From Pseudomonadota bacterium (GTDB lineage Bacteria; Pseudomonadota; Alphaproteobacteria; Rhodospirillales; Magnetospirillaceae), in NCBI GenBank assembly GCA_021781575.1, contig JAJXWP010000001.1, positions 1 through 64,000 on the forward strand: DNA of 64,000 nt, written 5' to 3'. The stretch's first letter is position 1. Each line of letters opens with the position of its first letter. The notes beneath the pieces are model-generated. The model was not told the origin of the DNA and did not search any database. It saw nothing but the letters and a program-made list of their open reading frames with translations. Position numbers and translations under genes: made by a program. Of this stretch, positions 35,037 through 46,159 are shown one piece after another.

Positions 35037-38000
35037 GCTCGACCCCGAGACGCCGCAGCGGCGCGCCGCAGATCCCGACAGCTCCGTCTGGGTTGCCGCC
35101 TCGGCCGGCACGGGCAAGACCAAGGTACTGACCGACCGGGTCTTGAGCCTGCTGCTGGCCGGCACCCCGGCCCATCGCCTGCTTTGCCTGACCTTCACCA
35201 AGGCGGCGGCGGCGGAGATGGCCAACCGCATCGCCGAGCGCTTGGCCGACTGGACGACCATGGGCGATGAGGTGCTGGCCCGCGACCTGACCCGCCTCCG
35301 CGGCGTCGCACCCGAGACGGCGGCGATGACCACGGCGCGGCGCCTGTTCGCCCAGGTGTCGGATGCGCCGGGCGGCATGCGCATCGAGACCATCCACGCC
35401 TTTTGCCAACGTCTGCTGCGCCGCTTCCCGCTGGAAGCCGGGCTGGCGCCCCACTTTCAGGTGATGGATGAGCGCGATGCCGGCGAGATGCTGGCGGCCG
35501 CGCGCGAAGAAGTGCTCGCCGCGGCGCGCGACGGCGATGATGGCGAGCTGGCCGCCGCCCTGGCCGCCGTCACCGGGGCGGTGCACGAGACCATCTTCCC
35601 CGAACTGATGGCCGAATTGGCCGCCGAGCGCGGGCGCCTGCGCCGCCTGTTGGGCCGCTGGGGCTCATTGGAGGCGACGGTCGCCGAATGCTACCGCAGG
35701 CTCGGCCTGGTTCCCGGCGAATCGGCCGACAGCATCCTGGCCGCCGCCTGTGACGACGGCGCATTCGACTCCGCCGGCTGCCGTGAAGCAGTGGCGGCCC
35801 TGGCGCGCGGCAGCAAGACCGATGGCGATCGCGCCGCCTTGATGGCCGGCTGGCTGGCCGATCCGGCGGCGAGGTCGGCGGCCTTCGGACAATGGCGCAA
35901 GGCCTTCCTCACTGCCGACGGCGACATCCGCAAGACCTTGTGCACGCAGGGCGTGGAAGCGGCGATGCCGGGAACCCGGGCGATCCTCGAAGCCGAGGCC
36001 CTGCGGTTGTGCACCGTCCACGACCGGTTGAAGGCGGCGACCACGGCGGCGGCGACCGCCGCCCTGCTGCGCCTGGGGAAAGCTCTCCTGGCCGCCTATG
36101 AGCGCCACAAGGCGCGCCGCGCCATGCTCGACTACGACGACCTGATTCTGACCACCGTTGCGCTGTTGGAACGGCCCGGACGGGCGGCCTGGGTCCTGTA
36201 CAAGCTGGACGGTGGCATCGACCATGTGCTGATCGATGAGGCGCAGGACACAAATCCTGAGCAGTGGGCGGTGGTGAAGGCGCTGACCGCCGAATTTTTC
36301 GCCGGGCGCGGTCGTCGGCGGGAGGGCAGCCGGACGGTCTTCGCCGTCGGCGACGCCAAGCAGTCGATCTACAGCTTCCAGCGGGCCGATCCGCGAGAAT
36401 TCGAGGCGATGCGCGCCCGTCTCGCCCAGGCGGTACCGGCCGCCCATGGGCGCTGGGACGAAGTGGCGCTGGAGGTCTCGTTCCGCTCGGCCCCGGCCGT
36501 GCTGCGCGCCGTCGACCTGGTGTTCAACTCGGCCGCCGGGCGGGACGGCGTGGTGCCGCCGGGCGCCGGCGTGACACACCGCCCGTTTCGGCAGGGCGCC
36601 GCCGGCCTGGTCGAACTGTGGCCGCCGGTGGAGCCGAGGTTGCGCGACGAACCCGAGCCGTGGAAGCCTCCGGTCGAGCGGGTCAAGGGTGACAGCCCGC
36701 GGGCCCGGCTGGCCCGGCTGGTGGCCATGCGGATCAAAGCCATGGCCGAAGGCGGTGAAGTTCTTGAATCGAAGGGGCGGCCGATCCGCCCGGGCGACGT
36801 CCTGGTGCTGGTGCGCCGGCGCAATGCCTTCGTCGAAGAACTGGTGCGCGAATTGAAAACCCTGTCCATCGCCGTGGCCGGGGCCGACCGCATGGTGCTG
36901 GCCGAACAGCTGGTGGTGATGGACCTGATGGCCCTGGCCAACGCACTGCTGCTGCCCGAGGACGACCTGACGCTGGCCAGCGTGCTGAAGGGGCCGCTGA
37001 TCGGCCTGTCCGAGGAGGAGCTGTTCGAGCTGGCCTGGAGCCGCCCCGGCAGCCTGTGGGATGCCTTGCGCCGGCGCTCGGCCGAACCGCCCTATGCCGC
37101 CGCCTGGTCGCTGCTGTCCGAACTTCTCGGGCTGGCCGACCGCCTGCCGCCGCACGACTTCTTCGCCCATCTGCTGACTCGTGGCGGCAAGGCCCGGCTG
37201 TTGGCCCGGCTGGGGGCGGAGGCCGAGGATCCGCTCGACGAGTTCGTCAACCTGACCCTGGCCTATGAACGGCTGCATCCCCCCTCGCTGCAGGGCTTTC
37301 TGCGCTGGCTGGAGCAAGGCGGAGTGGAGATCAAGCGCGACCTCGAGCAGGGGGGTGCGGATGCGGTGCGCATCATGACCGTGCATGGCGCCAAGGGCCT
37401 GCAGGCGCCCATCGTGTTCCTGCCCGATACCCTGCAGGTGCCGACCCGACCGCCTCGCCTGCTGTGGCTTGGCGACGGTGAGGACGAACTGCCGGTCTGG
37501 CCGCCACGCGCCGAGTACCACGACCAGAGATGCCGTTCCGCTGCCGAAACGGCCGCGCGGACGCGCGACCAGGAATACCGGCGGCTGCTTTATGTGGCGA
37601 TGACGCGGGCCGAGGACCGATTGATCGTCTGCGGCTGGGCGACCCGCAAGGCGGCTGCCGGGCACTGCTGGTACAATACGATCCGCCAGGCCTTGGCGCC
37701 GGTCGCCGAAACGGTAGGCGACCCGTTTCTTGCCGCCCGGACGGAAGCGGGTGCCGAGCCGGTGCTGCGGCTGGCCAACCCGCAGACGGCGCCGGTCGAA
37801 ACCGGCCGCGAGGTGAGCCGCCCGCCGCCACCCTCGGCCTTGCCCGACTGGTCTCGCCGCCTGCCGCCGCCCGAACCGACGCCGCCCCGGCCGCTGGCCC
37901 CCTCGCGCCCTGACGAAGAACCGGCGGCGCGTTCGCCCTTCGGCACCGACGACGGCGCCCGCTTCCGCCGCGGCCGGTTGATCCACCGATTGCTGCAATC

Positions 38001-38466
38001 CCTGCCCGAGGTCGAGCCCGGACGGCGCGCCGAGGCCGCCGCCCGCTTCCTCGGCCGGCCGGCCTGGAAGCTGGGCTACGCCGAGCAGGCGGCGATCGCC
38101 GGCGAGGTCGCCGCGGTGCTCGCCGATCCGCTGTTCGCTCCGCTGTTCGGGCCTGGCAGCCGGGCGGAAGTGCCGGTGGTCGGGCGGGTCGGCGATCGGG
38201 TGGTGTCGGGACAGGTCGACCGCCTGCAGGTCGGCGCCGAGGAGGTCCTGGTGGTCGACTACAAGACCGACCGGCCGCCCCCCGCCCGCGCCGACGGCGT
38301 GCCGGCCGTCTATCTGCGCCAGATGGCCGCCTACCGCGCCGCCCTCGCCTGCATCTATCCCGGCCGCGCGGTACGCTGCGCGCTGCTGTGGACCGACGGC
38401 CCGCGGCTGATGCTGCTCGACCCCCGGCTGCTGGACGACGCGCTGGCCGGTCTGATCGGGGAGTGA
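35029..38466 (+). CDS. addA: AddA subunit: UvrD-type helicase and nuclease
   Basis: 1145 residues. SF1A helicase motifs are present: ASAGTGKTKVLT (Lys30), CLTFTKAAAAEM, LIDEAQDTNPEQW, VGDAKQSIYSFQRA, RIMTVHGAKGLQAPIVFL, and YVAMTRAEDRL. A C-terminal nuclease has GRLIHRLLQ and VVDYKTDRPPP. It is the motor and nuclease of break resection. The gene is followed by an unrelated AT-rich acyltransferase gene rather than trxA. Confidence 0.96.
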   Translation: MSKLDPETPQRRAADPDSSVWVAASAGTGKTKVLTDRVLSLLLAGTPAHRLLCLTFTKAAAAEMANRIAERLADWTTMGDEVLARDLTRLRGVAPETAAMTTARRLFAQVSDAPGGMRIETIHAFCQRLLRRFPLEAGLAPHFQVMDERDAGEMLAAAREEVLAAARDGDDGELAAALAAVTGAVHETIFPELMAELAAERGRLRRLLGRWGSLEATVAECYRRLGLVPGESADSILAAACDDGAFDSAGCREAVAALARGSKTDGDRAALMAGWLADPAARSAAFGQWRKAFLTADGDIRKTLCTQGVEAAMPGTRAILEAEALRLCTVHDRLKAATTAAATAALLRLGKALLAAYERHKARRAMLDYDDLILTTVALLERPGRAAWVLYKLDGGIDHVLIDEAQDTNPEQWAVVKALTAEFFAGRGRRREGSRTVFAVGDAKQSIYSFQRADPREFEAMRARLAQAVPAAHGRWDEVALEVSFRSAPAVLRAVDLVFNSAAGRDGVVPPGAGVTHRPFRQGAAGLVELWPPVEPRLRDEPEPWKPPVERVKGDSPRARLARLVAMRIKAMAEGGEVLESKGRPIRPGDVLVLVRRRNAFVEELVRELKTLSIAVAGADRMVLAEQLVVMDLMALANALLLPEDDLTLASVLKGPLIGLSEEELFELAWSRPGSLWDALRRRSAEPPYAAAWSLLSELLGLADRLPPHDFFAHLLTRGGKARLLARLGAEAEDPLDEFVNLTLAYERLHPPSLQGFLRWLEQGGVEIKRDLEQGGADAVRIMTVHGAKGLQAPIVFLPDTLQVPTRPPRLLWLGDGEDELPVWPPRAEYHDQRCRSAAETAARTRDQEYRRLLYVAMTRAEDRLIVCGWATRKAAAGHCWYNTIRQALAPVAETVGDPFLAARTEAGAEPVLRLANPQTAPVETGREVSRPPPPSALPDWSRRLPPPEPTPPRPLAPSRPDEEPAARSPFGTDDGARFRRGRLIHRLLQSLPEVEPGRRAEAAARFLGRPAWKLGYAEQAAIAGEVAAVLADPLFAPLFGPGSRAEVPVVGRVGDRVVSGQVDRLQVGAEEVLVVDYKTDRPPPARADGVPAVYLRQMAAYRAALACIYPGRAVRCALLWTDGPRLMLLDPRLLDDALAGLIGE

Positions 38467-38613
38467 AGGCGCCGCATGCGATTACCCCGCCGCCTGGCGC
38501 AGGGCTTGCGATCGCCGGCGGGATCAGGCATCAACAGGTGGTGCCCGGCGGTTCGAAGGAACGCGAGGATCGGTTGGTCCGGTCGGGAGACGTGATCAAT
38601 TCGGGGCGGCACG

Positions 38614-39753
38614 ATGGATGGCAACCAGGGCATGAGCAGGGGCGGACCGCCATCGCGGGAGCCGTCCGGCATGCCGGGCTCGCTCAACATTGGCTACATA
38701 CCGGCCTTGCACCATTTGCGGTGTTTGGCCGCGACGCTCGTATTCGTCACGCACTACCTGCATTATTACCTTTATCGCTGGACCCCTCAGCCGAAAATGT
38801 TCATGTTCGGCCTGTTTGTTGAAGGCCATACAGGTGTTGGATTATTTTTTTCTTTATCTGGATTTTTGTTTACCACGATTGCCTTCAGCGGCACATCAAA
38901 TATTCAATATGGGCAATTCTTAAAGAATCGTCTCCTTCGTATTTTTCCGTTGTATATATTCGTCTTTTTCATTGCCCTGGCGATTGGCAATGACAGCATA
39001 CATGGGACTAATATTCTCGACTTTCTGTTACCTAATGCCGGAAGCCCCATCTCCATGTCCCTGATCACCGGAGCAGCCTGGACGATTCCGGTAGAGTTTT
39101 CATTCTATCTTGTTTTTCCCTTTCTTGTGCGGTTCTACCGGACCGACGGCTCGATTTATCTGTTTCGGCTGATCGCCTTGCTGTTGGCGGCCAAGGCGGG
39201 GGTTTTCCTGGCGGTGGCACGGCCGGACCTGACCATCTATGCGACCGTGGTGGGCCGGATGGACCAATTCCTTATCGGCATGCTGGCCGCCGGCTGGTCG
39301 CTGCGGCGGCGGGAGGGCCTGAAGCGATACGGCCCGTGGCTGCTTGCTGCGTCCACGGCCGCCACCATCCTGGCGCTGGCGGCCCTGGCTCGCTACGCCA
39401 GCCTTTACGGGCCGCCCCGGAACTGGCTGTGGCTGTTCTGGCCGACCATCGAGGCGGTGTTATGGTCGGCAGTAATCGTCGGCTATGTTGCCGTACAGCC
39501 GCGTTGGCCGCGTTGGCTCGACGCCGCCCTACAGCGCGGCGGAGAGATCAGCTACTCCCTCTATATGCTGCATTGCCTGGCGATCTACGGGCTTTACCAG
39601 ACCGTGGGGCGCATCGCCTTCACCGGCCGGCTCAGATTGGACATGGCGCTGAACGCCATACCGGTGGTGCTTCTCACCCTGTGGTTGGCCGGAACCAGCT
39701 ATGCGGTGATCGAACGGCCGTTCCTCAGGCTGCGCGGCCGCTATATCGGCTGA
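38614..39753 (+). CDS. Acyltransferase family 3 membrane protein
   Basis: 379 residues with about ten hydrophobic segments. The family hallmark near the N-terminus is HHLRCLAATLVFVTHYLHYY, with the catalytic His, followed by GVGLFFSLSGFLF and KNRLLRIFPLY; a closing RPFLRLRGRY is also typical. Members O-acetylate polysaccharides or lipids at the inner membrane. The first half of the gene (about 38800-39130) is clearly AT-richer than its surroundings, hinting at lateral transfer. The start could instead be 38632 or 38671. Confidence 0.9.
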   Translation: MDGNQGMSRGGPPSREPSGMPGSLNIGYIPALHHLRCLAATLVFVTHYLHYYLYRWTPQPKMFMFGLFVEGHTGVGLFFSLSGFLFTTIAFSGTSNIQYGQFLKNRLLRIFPLYIFVFFIALAIGNDSIHGTNILDFLLPNAGSPISMSLITGAAWTIPVEFSFYLVFPFLVRFYRTDGSIYLFRLIALLLAAKAGVFLAVARPDLTIYATVVGRMDQFLIGMLAAGWSLRRREGLKRYGPWLLAASTAATILALAALARYASLYGPPRNWLWLFWPTIEAVLWSAVIVGYVAVQPRWPRWLDAALQRGGEISYSLYMLHCLAIYGLYQTVGRIAFTGRLRLDMALNAIPVVLLTLWLAGTSYAVIERPFLRLRGRYIG

Positions 39754-39948
39754 GCGTCGGTTCCGCCCATGGGCAATTCCCGCCATGGGCTGAAAGTGGC
39801 GAAATCCGCAGGACCCTTGCCTTTTTGCCTAGGGATGGCCACATCGTCGTCGTCCTGCGGCGCCTTGACGTGGCGGGACCACAAACTTAAAGTCGAATTT
39901 TCGTCAGCCGGGCGACGGCGCTCAGGTGCAAGCAGTAGGTGAACCCCA

Positions 39949-40263
39949 ATGAAGCAAGTAACGGATACCTCGTTCGAAACCGACGTGCTCAAGGCCAGCG
40001 GTCCGGTGCTCGTCGACTTCTGGGCGGAATGGTGCGGGCCCTGCCGCCAGATCGCGCCGGCGCTGGAAGAGCTGTCGAAGGATCTCGCCGCCAAGGTGAC
40101 CGTGGCCAAGATCAATATCGACGAGAATCCGCTGACCCCGGGCAAATACGGCGTGCGAGGCATTCCCACCCTGATGATCTTCAAAGACGGTCAGGTGGCC
40201 TCCACCAAGATCGGCGCCTTGCCCAAGAGCAAGCTCTACGAGTGGGTCGAATCGGTGGTATAA
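39949..40263 (+). CDS. trxA: Thioredoxin 1
   Basis: 104 residues with the active site W-C29-G-P-C32 and the cis-proline loop GIPTLMIF. It is the main cytosolic disulfide reductase. A well-formed terminator follows. Confidence 0.97.
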   Translation: MKQVTDTSFETDVLKASGPVLVDFWAEWCGPCRQIAPALEELSKDLAAKVTVAKINIDENPLTPGKYGVRGIPTLMIFKDGQVASTKIGALPKSKLYEWVESVV

Positions 40264-40287
40264 CCGCCGCCGACACCGCGTCTGCCG

Positions 40288-40325
40288 AAGCCCCGTTTCC
40301 TGATCGTCGAGGAACGGGGCTTTTC
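40288..40325 (+). terminator. Rho-independent terminator of trxA
   Basis: AAGCCCCGTTTCC pairs with GGAACGGGGC with a single bulge, and TTTTCATTT follows. It begins 25 bases after the trxA stop and separates it from the convergent hypothetical gene. Confidence 0.8.
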
Positions 40326-40334
40326 ATTTCGGGC

Positions 40335-40928
40335 TTAGGCGACGATGTCCACCAGGCGGGCAGTCCCGCCGACAGCGGCCGAGGCGGCGGCCGGCGTATT
40401 GGTCGCCGCGGTGATGCGTACGCTGACCGGTTGCCAGCTCACGCCGGCCTCCTTGGCCAGAGCGGCGGCCTGGGCGTTCAGCTCATTGATGGCGGTGGCG
40501 GTCTGGGGTGAGACGCCGGAAGCGGTTTCCGGCAGCAGCACGGCGATCTGCTTGGCGACGGCATTGAGCGTGCCCAATACCGCCGACAGGGACTGGCGGT
40601 AGGGTTGGAGCGCGGAGCCGCCGGCGCCGGTCAGGCCGGCGACCACCGAGCCGACGGCATCCAGCAGGCGGGAGGCCTGTGCCGTGATCTGCGGCAACTG
40701 TCCGGTGACGCCGGTCTTGGCCGCGGTGTCAGCCTGCAGCTGCAGTTTCGCCGCCAGCTGGCCGGCCAATTGCAGTTTGTCCTGCGGCGTCGCGGCGTTA
40801 TTGAGATCGGAGGGCAGGGGAACGGACAATCGGCCGTTCGCCGCCCTGCCGAACGGCAGGAAATTACCGCCGCCCGCATTCGTCGCCGTTGAATAAGGTG
40901 TGAGCCAACCGGTTCCGTTGATCGCCAT
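40335..40928 (-). CDS. Hypothetical Ala/Gln/Leu-rich protein
   Basis: 197 residues from ATG 40928, which follows AAAGGGACAGGG. I do not recognise it. There is no signal peptide, membrane helix or cysteine. The central part is rich in heptad-like Ala/Leu/Gln (KLQLAGQLAAKLQLQADTA, INELNAQAAALAKEAG) and is likely helical; the first 50 residues are Gly/Asn-rich and probably extended. It lies between trxA and folC. A GGTGGCA/TGCCACC palindrome at 40969-40984 precedes it and could be an operator. Confidence 0.7.
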   Translation of the reverse strand: MAINGTGWLTPYSTATNAGGGNFLPFGRAANGRLSVPLPSDLNNAATPQDKLQLAGQLAAKLQLQADTAAKTGVTGQLPQITAQASRLLDAVGSVVAGLTGAGGSALQPYRQSLSAVLGTLNAVAKQIAVLLPETASGVSPQTATAINELNAQAAALAKEAGVSWQPVSVRITAATNTPAAASAAVGGTARLVDIVA

Positions 40929-41082
40929 GTCCCTGTCCCTTTCGACCGGCGACACGGCAGAACTTGCCGGTGGCAGTTGCCACCGAGCAGAAATGACCTA
41001 GAGAAGGGCCGATTTCTGCCATTTTTCTGTCGATACCCCGGTACTGTCGGGACTGAGAAACAAGATTCGTGCCAGGGGCGGG

Positions 41083-42351
41083 CTAGCCGTTCTCGGCCAG
41101 GATGGCGCCGGCCAGGTAGAGACTGCCGCAAATCAGCACCCGCGCCGGTCCGGGCAAGCCGCCAAGTTCGGCCAGGGCGGCAGTGACATCGGCGGCGGGT
41201 GCGGCGTCGATGCCATCGGCCCGTGCCGTGGCGGCGACCTGTTCGGCCGCCAGGGAGTTGGCCTCGCCCGGAATGGTAACGGCGACCAGCCGGCGCACCA
41301 AGGGTGCCAGCGGGGCAAGAAACCCTTGGCTGTCTTTGGTATTGAGCATGCCCACGACGAGATCGAGCGGGCGTCCGGACCACTGGTCGGCGATGAAGCG
41401 GGCCAGCACCTGACCGGCACCGGGGTTGTGCCCGCCATCCAGCCACAGCTCACCCTGGGCCGGCAACAGCGCCGGCAGCGGGCCCCGCGTCAGCCGTTGC
41501 AGGCGGGCCGGCCAGGCAGCCCGACCGAGGCCTTGGTCGTCGGTCGGTACCGGCAGCAGCCGGGCGGCGGCCACCGCCAGGCCGGCATTTTGGAACTGGT
41601 GCCAGCCGAGCAGGGATGGCCGGGGCAAGAGCAGGCGCTCTCCGGCCGTGACGAACGCCAGCTGACCGTCCGCCTCCGCCACCGTCCAGTCCTCCCCTTC
41701 GACCAGCAGCGGCACCCCCAATCTGTCGGCCTCGCGTCGGATCACCGTCATCGCTTCGGGCTCCTGACGCGCGCAGACGCAGGGCACGCCGGGCTTCAGG
41801 ATGCCGGCCTTCTCGCCGGCGATGGCGGCCAGCGACGAACCGAGATAGGCTTGGTGGTCGAGGGAGATGGCAGTCACCACCGTCAGCGCCGGCCGGGCGA
41901 TCACATTGGTGGCGTCGAAACGCCCGCCCAGACCCGTTTCCAGCAGGCAGAGCCCCGCCGGGTGGCGGGCGAAGGCCAGCAGCGCTGCCGCCGTGGTCAC
42001 CTCGAAGAAGGTGATGGGCTGGCCGGCATTGACCGCCTCGCATTCGCCGAGGATGGCGGCCAATTCGACATCCTCGATGAGTCGTCCGGCGACGCGGATG
42101 CGCTCGGCGAAGCGGACCAGATGGGGCGACGTATACACATGGACGGTCGTTCCCGCCGCTTCCGCCATCGCCCGCAGATAAGCCAGGGTCGACCCCTTGC
42201 CGTTGGTGCCGGCGACGTGGACCACCGGCGGCAAACGTTCTTCCGGATGACCGAGCGCCGCCAGCAGGCGCAGGACACGGTCCAGCGCCAGGTCGATGAC
42301 CTTGGGATGCAGGGCTTTCAGTCGATCGAGGACAGCGTTCGGGTCACACAC
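41083..42351 (-). CDS. folC: Bifunctional dihydrofolate synthase/folylpolyglutamate synthase
   Basis: 422 residues starting at GTG. The P-loop AGTNGKGST, followed by [15 protein letters not shown], and later DGGHNPGAG, define the FolC/Mur ligase group. It joins glutamate to dihydropteroate and extends the polyglutamate tail. The start overlaps the stop of accD by 8 bases, a pairing common in proteobacteria. Confidence 0.95.
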   Translation of the reverse strand: MCDPNAVLDRLKALHPKVIDLALDRVLRLLAALGHPEERLPPVVHVAGTNGKGSTLAYLRAMAEAAGTTVHVYTSPHLVRFAERIRVAGRLIEDVELAAILGECEAVNAGQPITFFEVTTAAALLAFARHPAGLCLLETGLGGRFDATNVIARPALTVVTAISLDHQAYLGSSLAAIAGEKAGILKPGVPCVCARQEPEAMTVIRREADRLGVPLLVEGEDWTVAEADGQLAFVTAGERLLLPRPSLLGWHQFQNAGLAVAAARLLPVPTDDQGLGRAAWPARLQRLTRGPLPALLPAQGELWLDGGHNPGAGQVLARFIADQWSGRPLDLVVGMLNTKDSQGFLAPLAPLVRRLVAVTIPGEANSLAAEQVAATARADGIDAAPAADVTAALAELGGLPGPARVLICGSLYLAGAILAENG

Positions 42352-43261
42352 CCGGCTCGGCCTCGAAGCTGTCGGGCAAGTCGACGGCGATCGGCAGCAG
42401 CTGGCCGCCGGCGCCTTTATGACGCAACAGGCCGAGCAGGCGGCCCAGGGTCTCGGCCAACTTGTGGCGGTGCACCACCATGTCGACCATACCGTTGTCC
42501 AGCAGGTATTCGGCCCGTTGGAACCCCGGCGGCAGCTTTTCGCGGATGGTGGTCTCGATCACCCGAGCCCCGGCGAAACCGATAACCGCCCCTGGTTCGG
42601 CCACATGGATGTCTCCCAGCATGGCAAAGGAGGCGGAAACCCCCCCGGTGGTGGGATCGGTCAGCAGGACCACATAGGGCAAGCCTTTTTCCCGCACCTT
42701 GGCCACCGCCACGGTGGTGCGGGCCATCTGCATCAGGCTCAAGATGCCCTCTTGCATGCGGGCACCGCCTGAGGCCGGCACGACGATCAACGCCGCATCT
42801 TGCAGCACCGCCAATTCCGCTGCCGCAACGATTCCGTCACCGACGGCGATTCCCATCGATCCGCCCATGAAGGCGAAGTTGAACGCCGCCACGACCGCTG
42901 GCACTCCGCCGACCCGGCCGTGGGCGACGACCACGGCGTCCTGCTCGTTGGTCTTGGCCTGACTTTCCCTGAGGCGGTCGGTATAGCGCTTGCCGTCGCG
43001 AAACTTCAACGGATCGACCACGCCTTTCGGCAGTTCAATCCGCTGATAGGCGGCCGCATCGAACAGCATGTCGAGTCGCGCCTTCACCGACATGCGCATG
43101 TGATGGTCGCAATGGGCGCAGACCCAAAGGGTCTTGGCCAAGTCGCGGTGGAAAATCATATGGCCGCATTGCGGGCATTTATCCCACAGGTTATCCGGCA
43201 CCTCGCGCGGACGAACCAGGCTTTGGATCTTGGGGCGGACGAAATTGGTAAGCCAGTTCAT
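42344..43261 (-). CDS. accD: Acetyl-CoA carboxylase carboxyltransferase subunit beta
   Basis: 305 residues. The N-terminal zinc ribbon has C29, C32, C48, C51. The crotonase-like core includes [20 protein letters not shown] and SGGARMQEG for carboxybiotin/CoA binding. With AccA it transfers CO2 from biotin to acetyl-CoA, the first step of fatty acid synthesis. Confidence 0.97.
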   Translation of the reverse strand: MNWLTNFVRPKIQSLVRPREVPDNLWDKCPQCGHMIFHRDLAKTLWVCAHCDHHMRMSVKARLDMLFDAAAYQRIELPKGVVDPLKFRDGKRYTDRLRESQAKTNEQDAVVVAHGRVGGVPAVVAAFNFAFMGGSMGIAVGDGIVAAAELAVLQDAALIVVPASGGARMQEGILSLMQMARTTVAVAKVREKGLPYVVLLTDPTTGGVSASFAMLGDIHVAEPGAVIGFAGARVIETTIREKLPPGFQRAEYLLDNGMVDMVVHRHKLAETLGRLLGLLRHKGAGGQLLPIAVDLPDSFEAEPGV

Positions 43262-43338
43262 GGGATCATCCCAACTCGGCTGAAAGAGGAATCAGGAAAC
43301 TTGCTTTCCATCTGTTCTTGATTTGCTTGGTCCATTGG

Positions 43339-44159
43339 TCATTTGCGCGTTTCGCGCACCCCGGCAGACAGCTCTTTGACGAAACCCAGCACGTCGGCGG
43401 CCAGGCCGGCCGGAGCCCGGCCTGTGGGGTCGAGTCCGGAGGCCAGACGCTGGACGATGGCCGAACCAACCACCGCGGCGTCGGCCAGACCGGCCACCTC
43501 GGCGATCTGCGTCGCGGTCTTGAGGCCGAAGCCGACGGCCAGCGGCAGGCCGGTATGCCGGCGCAGGCGCGCCACCGCCTGGGCGATCGCCTCGCGGCTG
43601 GCCGAGGCGGTGCCGGTAACACCGGTAATGGAGACGTAATAGACGAAGCCCGAGGCATGCTCCAGCACCGTCGGCAGCCGTCCGTCGTCGGTGGTGGGCG
43701 CCGTCAGGAAGATGAAATCGATGCCCACCCGGCGCGCTGGGGCCGCCAGTTCCTCGGCCTCCTCCGGAGGCAGGTCGACAACGATCAGCCCGTCCACCCC
43801 GGCGGCCGCGGCTTCACGGCAGAAGGTCTCGACGCCATGGGCGTAGATGGGGTTGTAATAGCCCATGAGGATGATCGGCGTCGCCTCGTCCTTGGCCCGA
43901 AAGCGGCGCACCATGTCGAGGGTCGCGGTAAGGCCGGCACCCGCCGCCAGCGCCCTCAGCGAAGCGGCCTGGATGGCCGGTCCGTCGGCCATGGGATCGG
44001 AAAACGGCATGCCCAGTTCGATCAGATCGGCCCCGGCGGCGGGCAGCCCGTCGAGGATCGCCTGGCTGGTGCCGGCATCGGGGTCGCCGGCGGTGATGAA
44101 GGTCACCAGACCGGCCCGGCCCTCGGCTTTCAGCGCGGCGAAGCGAGCGGCGATGCGGC

Positions 44160-44163
<4 letters not shown>
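43339..44163 (-). CDS. trpA: Tryptophan synthase alpha subunit
   Basis: 274 residues. Catalytic Glu and Asp appear in [15 protein letters not shown], and the phosphate loop is in [12 protein letters not shown]. It cleaves indole-3-glycerol phosphate and passes indole to TrpB. The start overlaps the trpB stop (ATGA). Confidence 0.97.
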
Positions 44164-45386
<1,223 letters not shown>

Positions 45387-45458
45387 CAATCTGCCCGGTC
45401 GGCCTGAAAGGGCGCTAATAAAGCACAAAGCGGCGGCGGCTGCAGGGATTTTTGCCAG

Positions 45459-45514
45459 TAGCGCCGGCCTCCGTGCCGGCGACCGCTTCGCCGCCGGCAC
45501 GGAGGCCGGCGCTA
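45459..45514. repeat. 23-bp perfect inverted repeat in the trpF-trpB gap
   Basis: Positions 45459-45481 are the exact reverse complement of 45492-45514, with a 10-base loop. The arms begin TAGCGCCGGCC and end GCCGGCG. The trpF stop codon is the last three bases of the outer arm. The hairpin would be very stable on either strand. It may act as a processing or partial terminator site inside the operon, or be an inserted palindromic repeat. A related half-copy is at 20-40. Confidence 0.75.
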
Positions 45515-46159
45515 TTGCTGTTTCGCTGCCGCAACGAACCTGGCGATGAGGGAGGCATCCTTCACGCCGGGGGCACTTTCCACGCCCGAGGAGACGTCCA
45601 CCGCCGTCGCCCCCGACAATCGGATCGCTTCCGCCACATTGTCGGGATCGAGCCCACCGGCCAACATCCACGGGCAGGGCCAGCGGCGTCCTTTCAACAT
45701 GGTCCAGTCGAAGGCGGCGGCATTGCCGCCGGGGCGGTCGGCATCGGCCGGCGCCTTGGCGTCGAACAGCAGCCAATCGCAAATTTCGGCATAGGTCTTG
45801 GCAATTTGCAGATCATCGGGGCCGGCGATACCCACCGCCTTGATCACCGGCATGCCGTATTCGACACGCACGGCCTCGACCCGATCGGGCGATTCCTTGC
45901 CGTGAAATTGGAAGAGATCAAGGCGGACATTGTTCATCACCGCGTCCAGCAACGCATCGTCCGGCTCGACGAACAGGCCGACTCGCCGAATTTCTTCCGG
46001 TACGAACTGTAACAGTTCGGCCGCCCGCGCGACGGTCACATGGCGGGGACTCTTCTCGAAGAACACCACCCCGAGGAAATCGGCCCCCGCCTCGATGGCG
46101 GCATCAACCGCGTCTTCGTCGGTCAGGCCGCAGATCTTCACCTGAACGGTCTTGGCCAT
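45512..46159 (-). CDS. trpF: Phosphoribosylanthranilate isomerase
   Basis: 215 residues from ATG 46159, which overlaps the pyrF stop (TGATG). [11 protein letters not shown] near the N-terminus carries the catalytic Cys, and [14 protein letters not shown] near the end is the family signature. It isomerises phosphoribosylanthranilate in tryptophan synthesis. Confidence 0.96.
   Translation of the reverse strand: MAKTVQVKICGLTDEDAVDAAIEAGADFLGVVFFEKSPRHVTVARAAELLQFVPEEIRRVGLFVEPDDALLDAVMNNVRLDLFQFHGKESPDRVEAVRVEYGMPVIKAVGIAGPDDLQIAKTYAEICDWLLFDAKAPADADRPGGNAAAFDWTMLKGRRWPCPWMLAGGLDPDNVAEAIRLSGATAVDVSSGVESAPGVKDASLIARFVAAAKQQ

Noticed and set aside
35665-37998. 777-codon open frame opposite addA
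   Set aside because: Shadow frame; rich in Gln/Gly/Arg/His as expected from the antisense of a high-GC gene.
45387-45782. In-frame extension of trpB upstream by 132 codons
   Set aside because: It covers the palindrome and the 3' part of trpF antisense-free gap; family proteins start at the [10 protein letters not shown]-like N-terminus.
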